Below, piece after piece: positions 29,191 through 34,398 of a stretch of DNA of 34,398 nucleotides. This stretch comes from Ilumatobacter sp. (GTDB lineage Bacteria; Actinomycetota; Acidimicrobiia; Acidimicrobiales; Ilumatobacteraceae), in assembly GCA_018666235.1 (NCBI GenBank), contig JABJAB010000017.1, positions 1-34,398 on the forward strand. The letters run 5' to 3'. The position numbers were made by a program, and so were the translations under genes. Every line of letters begins with the position of its first letter. Positions within the stretch are counted from its first letter, which is position 1. The notes under the pieces were generated by a model. That model worked only from the letters and a program-made list of their open reading frames with translations. It was not told the DNA's origin and did not search any database.

Positions 29191-30996
29191 ATGAACGGCA
29201 CCAACTCAGCGCTGACTCTGGACAAGATCCGGAACTTCTCGATCATCGCGCACATCGATCACGGTAAATCGACGCTGTCGGACCGCATCCTCGAGATCAC
29301 TGGGGCGGTGCAGACACGCGACATGAAGGCCCAGTACCTCGACTCAATGGACCTTGAGCGTGAGCGTGGCATCACGATCAAGGCGCAAAACGTCCGCGTC
29401 CCATGGAAGGGACACACGTTCCATCTCATCGACACGCCGGGACACGTTGACTTCGGATACGAAGTCAGCCGCAGCCTGGCCGCGTGTGAAGGCGTGGTGC
29501 TCGTTGTCGATGCTGCGCAGGGCATCGAAGCCCAGACGCTTGCGAATTGTTACCTGGCCCTCGAGAACGACCTTGAGATCGTGGCAGTGCTCAACAAAAT
29601 CGATCTGCCTGCCGCCGACGTCGACCGTTACGCAGGTGAGATCGAGACCGTGCTCGGGATCCCGCGCGACGAGATCATCCCAATGTCAGCCAAGACCGGC
29701 GTCGGTGTACCCGACCTGCTCGACGCCATCATCGAGCGCATTCCCGCACCGCTGGGCGACCCGGATGCTCCGCTCCAAGGTCTGATCTTCGATTCCCAGT
29801 TCGACCAATACCGCGGCGTCGTTTCGTCGATCCGCATCATGAACGGCAAGCTGCAGGCCAACACGAAGGTCGAGTTCATCAACGCGGGCGCCCAGCACGA
29901 GGCGATCGAGATCGGTGCGCGCGAGCCCGTGATGACGCCATGTCAAGAGCTCGGTCCGGGCGAGGTCGGGTATCTCATTGCGGGCATCAAGGAAGTGGGC
30001 GATGCCAAGTCGGGCGAAACTGTCACCACCGCGGTGCACGGCTCGACCGAAGCGCTTCCTGGCTACCGCGAGCCGCTGCCGATGGTGTTTTCCGGCTTGT
30101 TCCCGATCGATGGTGACGACTTCGAGACGCTGCGCGAAGCGCTCGGCAAGCTCAAGCTCAATGACGCCTCGATCACCTACACGCCCGAGTCATCGGGCGC
30201 GCTCGGCTTCGGTTTCCGATGTGGATTCCTTGGCCTGCTCCACATGGAGATCGTCAAGGAACGTCTCGAGCGCGAGTTCGACCTCGCACTCATCGCCACC
30301 GCCCCGAGCGTCGAGTACCTCGTGACCAAGACCAACGGTACGCAGATAAAGGTGGACAACCCAGCCGATCTGCCCGAAGCGCAGAGCATCGACTTCGTCG
30401 AGGAACCGTTCTTCAAGCTCTCGATCATCACGCCTACCGACTACACGGGACCGTTGATGGATCTCTGCCAGACCCGGCGGGGCGAGATGAAGAAGATGGA
30501 GTACCTCTCGCCTGAGCGGGTGGAACTCGTCTACGAGGTGCCGCTCGCCGAAGTGGTTGTCGACTTCTTCGACCAGATGAAGTCGCGGACGAAGGGCTAT
30601 GCCAGCCTCGACTACGAGCTCGCCGGTTACCGCAAGAGCAATTTAGTCAAGGTCGACCTGCTCCTGAACGCGATCCCGGCTGATGCCTTCAGCACGATCG
30701 TGCACCGTGACAAGGCTTACGCCTACGGCAGCCGTATGTGCGAGAAGCTCAAAGAGCTCATCCCGCGACAGATGTTTGATGTGCCGATCCAGTCAGCAAT
30801 CGGCGGCAAGATCATCAGCCGCGAAACGGTGAAGGCCAAGCGTAAGGACGTCACGGCCAAGTGTTACGGCGGTGACATCACGCGGAAGCGCAAGCTGCTC
30901 GAGAAGCAAAAAGAGGGCAAGAAGAAGATGAAGTCGATCGGTCGGGTCGAAGTGCCCGGCGACGTCTTCATCGACGCGCTCAAGCTCGACGATTAG
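29191..30996 (+). CDS. lepA: Elongation factor 4 (LepA), ribosome-associated GTPase
   Basis: A 601-residue translational GTPase that back-translocates or assists the ribosome. G-domain motifs are all present: G1 AHIDHGKST near 21-29, switch I RERGITIKAQN near 51-61, G3 DTPGHVDF near 77-84, G4 NKID near 131-134, G5 SAKTG near 165-169. EF-G-like domains follow, including SSGALGFGFRCGFLGLLHMEI, and the LepA-specific C-terminal domain ends with YGGDITRKRKLLEKQKEGKKKMK (as part of the tail). Length matches the family (about 600). Start chosen at ATG 29191 because the conserved N-terminus begins there and a TAGCGT element lies upstream. Confidence 0.97.
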   Translation: MNGTNSALTLDKIRNFSIIAHIDHGKSTLSDRILEITGAVQTRDMKAQYLDSMDLERERGITIKAQNVRVPWKGHTFHLIDTPGHVDFGYEVSRSLAACEGVVLVVDAAQGIEAQTLANCYLALENDLEIVAVLNKIDLPAADVDRYAGEIETVLGIPRDEIIPMSAKTGVGVPDLLDAIIERIPAPLGDPDAPLQGLIFDSQFDQYRGVVSSIRIMNGKLQANTKVEFINAGAQHEAIEIGAREPVMTPCQELGPGEVGYLIAGIKEVGDAKSGETVTTAVHGSTEALPGYREPLPMVFSGLFPIDGDDFETLREALGKLKLNDASITYTPESSGALGFGFRCGFLGLLHMEIVKERLEREFDLALIATAPSVEYLVTKTNGTQIKVDNPADLPEAQSIDFVEEPFFKLSIITPTDYTGPLMDLCQTRRGEMKKMEYLSPERVELVYEVPLAEVVVDFFDQMKSRTKGYASLDYELAGYRKSNLVKVDLLLNAIPADAFSTIVHRDKAYAYGSRMCEKLKELIPRQMFDVPIQSAIGGKIISRETVKAKRKDVTAKCYGGDITRKRKLLEKQKEGKKKMKSIGRVEVPGDVFIDALKLDD

Positions 30997-31059
30997 TCGG
31001 CGACAGGACGGCGGCGGGTCAGGCACCGCATCGTCAAGCATCGGGTGTGCGTGCTAACG

Positions 31060-32382
31060 ATGCACCTTGTGAGCTCCTTGCCAACTGATCCTCGTGATCC
31101 GGTGGCATCTCGATCGTCTCGGCGGCCTGCCAGCGGTTCCCCGATCGAACGGTCTCGATTCGGAGCCACCACCTTTCGGTCACTGAAATACCGGAACGTG
31201 CGGCTCTTTTTCGGGGGGCTTCTTGTTTCGAACGTGGGCACTTGGATGCAGCTCACGGTGATGTCACTTCTGGTGTTCCGGCTCACCGGCGAATCGACGT
31301 CGGTCAGCATCAGCATCGGCCTGCAGTTCCTCCCGATGTTGTTTCTCGGTGCGTGGGCAGGGTCGATTGCTGATGCGCTCGACAAGCGCAAAATGGCGAT
31401 CGTCACGCAGTCGGCGATGGCGGCGCAGGCGTTTGCCATTGGTCTGCTCGACGTGACCGGACTGATCAACCTGCCGCTGGTGTACGCGATGTCGTTGGCG
31501 CTCGGTGTGGCAAATGCGTTCGACAATCCTGCCCGGCGGAGCCTCGTCACCGAACTGGTGCCGCCCGAAGAGATCACCAACGCCACATCGCTGAATACCG
31601 CGGTGATGACGTCATCGCGCATCGTCGGGCCGGCGATCGGGGCGGTGCTCGTTGGAGCCTTGGGTACAGGTGTGTGTTTTCTCCTGAACGGTGCCACGTT
31701 CTCGGCAATCATTTTCTCGCTGACCGCGCTCAGGACCAACGAGATGCATTCCTCTCCGCCTCGGCCAAAGGGCGGCCAGCCGGTGCGAGACGCACTGCGC
31801 TTCATCGTCGGGCGGCGCAACCTCCTGGTGCTGTTTGTTGTGTTGCTCGTCGTGTCGACCTTTGCGTTCAACCAGCAGGTGGTCTTCCCGAAACTCGCTG
31901 ATCTGAAGTGGGGTGGAGACCAATCCTTTGGCTATGTGCTCGGCGTGATGTCGGTCGGTTCGCTGACCGGCGCGCTCCTCACGGCGCGTCTCCGCCACGT
32001 GAGCTTGCGCTGGTACTTCGGTAACGCGGTCGTGTTGTCGGTCACCGCGATTGGAATTGCCTGGGCGCCCAACATCTGGGTGGCGTTTCTGTGGGCGATG
32101 CCGATGGGACTTGGAGCTTCAGGCTTCATCACCGCGGCGAACGCGATCATGCAACAAGAGAGTCCCAGCGATATGCGCGGCCGCCTGATGGCACTCCAAG
32201 CAGTCGTGTTTCTCGGTTCGACGCCGATCGGCGGGCCCATCACCGGTGTCATCGCCGATCAGGTCAGCGTGGAATGGGCACTTGGCTATGGCAGCGTGAT
32301 CAGCCTGTTGGTCGTCGCAGCCGCCAGCGTGTACTGGCTGGCGACGGCGCGGCGGCGTGCTGAGACTGCTCTGGCGCGATGA
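31060..32382 (+). CDS. MFS transporter (EntS/MFS_3-like exporter)
   Basis: About 440-residue membrane protein with 12 helices expected. The first helix region FRSLKYRNVRLFFGGLLVSNVGTWMQLTVMSLL is characteristic of the MFS_3/EntS-type efflux proteins (about 40-72). The loop motif GSIADALDKRKMAIVTQ matches the MFS motif A between helices 2 and 3. DNPARRSLVTELVPPEEITNATSLN and later MRGRLMALQAVVFLGSTPIGGPITG are also family marks. Substrate unknown; relatives export siderophores or drugs. The start is uncertain: ATG 31060 or GTG 31069, with TAACGA at 31055-31060 favouring the latter as leaderless. The polar N-terminal 35 residues are rich in Arg, Ser and Pro. Confidence 0.88.
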   Translation: MHLVSSLPTDPRDPVASRSSRRPASGSPIERSRFGATTFRSLKYRNVRLFFGGLLVSNVGTWMQLTVMSLLVFRLTGESTSVSISIGLQFLPMLFLGAWAGSIADALDKRKMAIVTQSAMAAQAFAIGLLDVTGLINLPLVYAMSLALGVANAFDNPARRSLVTELVPPEEITNATSLNTAVMTSSRIVGPAIGAVLVGALGTGVCFLLNGATFSAIIFSLTALRTNEMHSSPPRPKGGQPVRDALRFIVGRRNLLVLFVVLLVVSTFAFNQQVVFPKLADLKWGGDQSFGYVLGVMSVGSLTGALLTARLRHVSLRWYFGNAVVLSVTAIGIAWAPNIWVAFLWAMPMGLGASGFITAANAIMQQESPSDMRGRLMALQAVVFLGSTPIGGPITGVIADQVSVEWALGYGSVISLLVVAAASVYWLATARRRAETALAR

Positions 32383-32419
32383 TCGACGAACGCGGCCGTG
32401 TGCGGGAGAATGACGGACA

Positions 32420-33694
32420 ATGACTCAGGGTCCGTCGACGACAAGCGAAACGAACTGGGCGGGCAACCACTCCTATGCCGGAACGATTCATCGGCCGCGA
32501 ACCGTTGATGAGGCAGCGTCGATCGTGCGCGAGTCCCCGAGCGTGCGTGGCATCGGTTCCCGACACTCGTTCACGGACATCGCTGATGCGGTTGATCTGA
32601 TCGACCTGAGCGACATCGACCGACCGCCGGAGTTCGATGCCGACGCGCGGTCGATCACCGTGTCCGGCACAGCGCTCTATGCAGATGTTGCTCGGTCGCT
32701 GCGCCCACACGGTGCGGCGCTGCGCAACCTTGCCTCCTTGCCGCACATCTCGGTCGCCGGCGCGATCTCGACAGGGACTCATGGCTCGGGCGCGGCGCAC
32801 GGGAATCTCGCGACGTCGGTTGCCGGGCTCGAGTTCATTGCGTCGTCCGGCGAGATCATCGGTGTCGATCGGCAGACGCCTGACTTTGAGGGCATGGTGG
32901 TGTCACTGGGTGCCCTCGGCATGATCACCACAGTCACGCTCGATGTTGACTTCGACTACGACATTGCGCAGCACGTGTATGACGACTTGCCGCTCGACCT
33001 CGCCGTTGATCAACTCGGCATGATTCTGAACGCCGCCTACAGCGTGAGCATCTTCACGACGTTCGCCGGCTCGCTGGGAGGACAGGTTGGGCAGGTGTGG
33101 ATCAAGCGTCGTACCGACGGAAGCGACCGATCAATGTCGCCGCGGTCGACCTTTCTTGATGCTCCGGCCGCAACGATGCAACACCACCCCGTCCCAGGTC
33201 TCGACGCGTCGTCGTGCACCAGACAATTGGGTGAGCCCGGGCTGTGGAGCGAGCGTCTGCCGCACTTCCGGATGGGCTTCACTCCGAGCGCAGGCAACGA
33301 AGTCCAGTCTGAGTTTTTTGTCGACGCCGTCGATGGGAACGCGGCCTTTGATGCTCTTCGTCGGGCGTCTGCCGACTTCTCCGACCGCTTGATGGTTGCT
33401 GAGGTGCGGGCGATTGCGGCCGATGAGATGTGGATGAGCCCGCATTATCACCGCGCATCGGTCGGCTTTCACTTCACGTGGTTTGCCGGGGACAACGACA
33501 ACGCGGTCCGGACTGTGCAGCAGGCACTCGAACCCTTTGCGCCGCGGCCGCATTGGGGCAAGTTTTTTCACGCCGAACTCTTCGATCCGGCGACGGCATA
33601 CGAGATGTTTGACGATTTCGTTGACTTGGCCACACGTCTCGACCCGCACGGTGTCTTCCGGAATGCTTGGTGGCGTCGAGTGATCGGCAGTTGA
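32420..33694 (+). CDS. Alditol oxidase-like FAD-dependent oxidoreductase
   Basis: A 424-residue flavoenzyme of the VAO/D-arabinono-1,4-lactone oxidase family, closest in pattern to actinobacterial alditol oxidases that convert sugar alcohols to aldoses with release of hydrogen peroxide. Residues 12-18 (NWAGNHS) and the FAD motif GSRHSF at 46-51 are typical; His 49 matches the residue that binds FAD covalently in alditol oxidase. The second FAD loop is SVAGAISTGTHGSG (about 111-124). The C-terminal ALO domain includes GKFFHAE and LDPHGVFRNAWW. Length equals that of the family (about 418). Its substrate could also be a lactone or another polyol. It starts 37 bases after the MFS gene, so they may be co-transcribed. 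Confidence 0.88.
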   Translation: MTQGPSTTSETNWAGNHSYAGTIHRPRTVDEAASIVRESPSVRGIGSRHSFTDIADAVDLIDLSDIDRPPEFDADARSITVSGTALYADVARSLRPHGAALRNLASLPHISVAGAISTGTHGSGAAHGNLATSVAGLEFIASSGEIIGVDRQTPDFEGMVVSLGALGMITTVTLDVDFDYDIAQHVYDDLPLDLAVDQLGMILNAAYSVSIFTTFAGSLGGQVGQVWIKRRTDGSDRSMSPRSTFLDAPAATMQHHPVPGLDASSCTRQLGEPGLWSERLPHFRMGFTPSAGNEVQSEFFVDAVDGNAAFDALRRASADFSDRLMVAEVRAIAADEMWMSPHYHRASVGFHFTWFAGDNDNAVRTVQQALEPFAPRPHWGKFFHAELFDPATAYEMFDDFVDLATRLDPHGVFRNAWWRRVIGS

Positions 33695-33732
33695 AAGCGA
33701 CGCCGTGCGCATGGACGCGGTAGAAACGAACG

Positions 33733-34398
33733 GTGACCAAGCGCTCGCTCATGTGGTTCCGTCGGGATCTTCGGATTGGCGACCTTCCAGCGTTGCTCGC
33801 CGCCGGATCCGACAACCAGACCGTGGTGCCGCTCTTCGTCATTGATCCAGGCTTCGCTCGCGCCGGAGCGCCTCGGCGAGCCTTGCTCCATGGGATCCTG
33901 AATCATCTCGACCAACAGATTCGCGACCGGTTTGGATCTCGGTTGCTGATCCGACACGGCGACCCAGCCGTCGAGGTTCCGGCAATTGCTGCTGCGTTCG
34001 ATGCGAGCACCGTGTACGTGAGTCGGGACTATGCGCCCTACGGCCGGCAACGCGACACATTGGTCGCGGCAGCGTTGGCCGAACAGGGACGTTCGCTCAC
34101 CGGCGTCGGTTCGCCGTATGCCGTCGATCCTGGTCGCGTACTCAAGGGGGACGGCACCCCGTACAAGGTGTTCACTCCGTTCTCGAAGATCTGGCGACAG
34201 GCCGGTGTGGAGCCTCCGGCCCCGGACCCTGGCGGCGACATGGCCTGGGCACCGACATCGGCACTGGATGAATACTGCCACCCGCTCTTCGACCCGCCGG
34301 AGCCAGGATGCCGCCTGCCGTCTGTTGGTGAGGCTGCTGCACTTGATCGTTGGGCGTCGTTTCTCGACGCGGCCTCTGCTGCGGACGGCACGATGCGA
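33733..34398 (+). CDS. Deoxyribodipyrimidine photolyase, 3' end missing at window edge
   Basis: N-terminal 222 residues of a DNA photolyase/cryptochrome family protein that repairs UV-induced pyrimidine dimers with light. MWFRRDLRIGDLPALLAA (from residue 7) is the family's opening motif. VVPLFVIDP near 31-39, the antenna-domain block RLLIRHGDPAVEVPAIAA, VYVSRDYAPYGRQRD and YKVFTPFSKIWR near 138-149 follow in the usual order. The FAD-binding catalytic domain (normally another 230-280 residues) lies beyond the window. GTG 33733 is preceded six bases upstream by TAGAAA. An in-frame ATG at 33751 begins right at the RRDLR motif and is a less likely start. Confidence 0.93.
   Translation, partial: MTKRSLMWFRRDLRIGDLPALLAAGSDNQTVVPLFVIDPGFARAGAPRRALLHGILNHLDQQIRDRFGSRLLIRHGDPAVEVPAIAAAFDASTVYVSRDYAPYGRQRDTLVAAALAEQGRSLTGVGSPYAVDPGRVLKGDGTPYKVFTPFSKIWRQAGVEPPAPDPGGDMAWAPTSALDEYCHPLFDPPEPGCRLPSVGEAAALDRWASFLDAASAADGTMR

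Noticed and set aside
1..34398. CRISPR array, tRNA or rRNA gene, insertion sequence or prophage
   Set aside because: No spaced direct repeats, cloverleaf-like sequences, transposase or phage motifs were recognised on reading both strands; short tRNAs cannot be fully excluded by eye.

Overview
The window is a high-GC, densely coded bacterial chromosome segment, about 28 genes with no gap above roughly 235 bases. Two F420-type luciferase-like oxidoreductases, a TetR regulator, a PAC2 protein, GTG starts, many ATGA start/stop overlaps, and -10-like hexamers placed 6-10 bases before start codons all point to Actinomycetota. The gene mix fits class Acidimicrobiia best; this placement is inference, not a database match. 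No tRNA, rRNA, CRISPR array, insertion sequence or phage gene was seen.

Layout. 1-2117 (-): leuS, 3' end beyond the left edge. 2214-6708: DUF1269 membrane protein, small zinc-ribbon protein, stand-alone acyl-AMP ligase, LLM oxidoreductase and divergent TetR regulator. 6943-12776 (+): complete oligopeptide/dipeptide-type ABC importer (Tat lipoprotein, two permeases, one fused double ATPase) with lower GC in its first half. 12783-17638 (-): two Gfo/Idh/MocA oxidoreductases, an alpha/beta hydrolase and a peptidase-S51-like protein carrying a CysS-type C-terminal domain; the last three are chained by ATGA overlap or short spacing. 17755-21855 (+): zinc-type ABC importer, Fur-family regulator and PhzF-like isomerase. 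21899-25210 (-): phosphotransferase, PAC2 protein, LLM oxidoreductase and a short DUF805 protein. 25319-26026: thioredoxin/TPR protein. 26194-30996: competence and replication/translation block (comEA, comEC fragment, holA, rpsT, lepA). 31060-34398: MFS exporter, alditol-oxidase-like flavoprotein and photolyase cut by the right edge.

How genes work together. The importer takes up peptides or similar solutes. The convergent oxidoreductase/hydrolase/S51-like cluster could process an imported glycosylated or amino-acid-containing compound, but that link rests only on position. The zinc importer and Fur-type regulator form a self-contained metal-homeostasis unit.

The strongest unusual signal is decay of the DNA-uptake locus. 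comEA carries two compensating single-base changes in homopolymer runs. comEC is reduced to about 100 C-terminal codons, with an opposite-strand membrane-protein gene where its body should be, while flanking holA, rpsT and lepA are intact. Other points of interest are the S51-like/CysS-domain fusion, a Gfo/Idh protein with an amidotransferase-like N-terminal extension, and pervasive leaderless-type promoters. I did not find a clearly new multi-gene defence or biosynthetic system.
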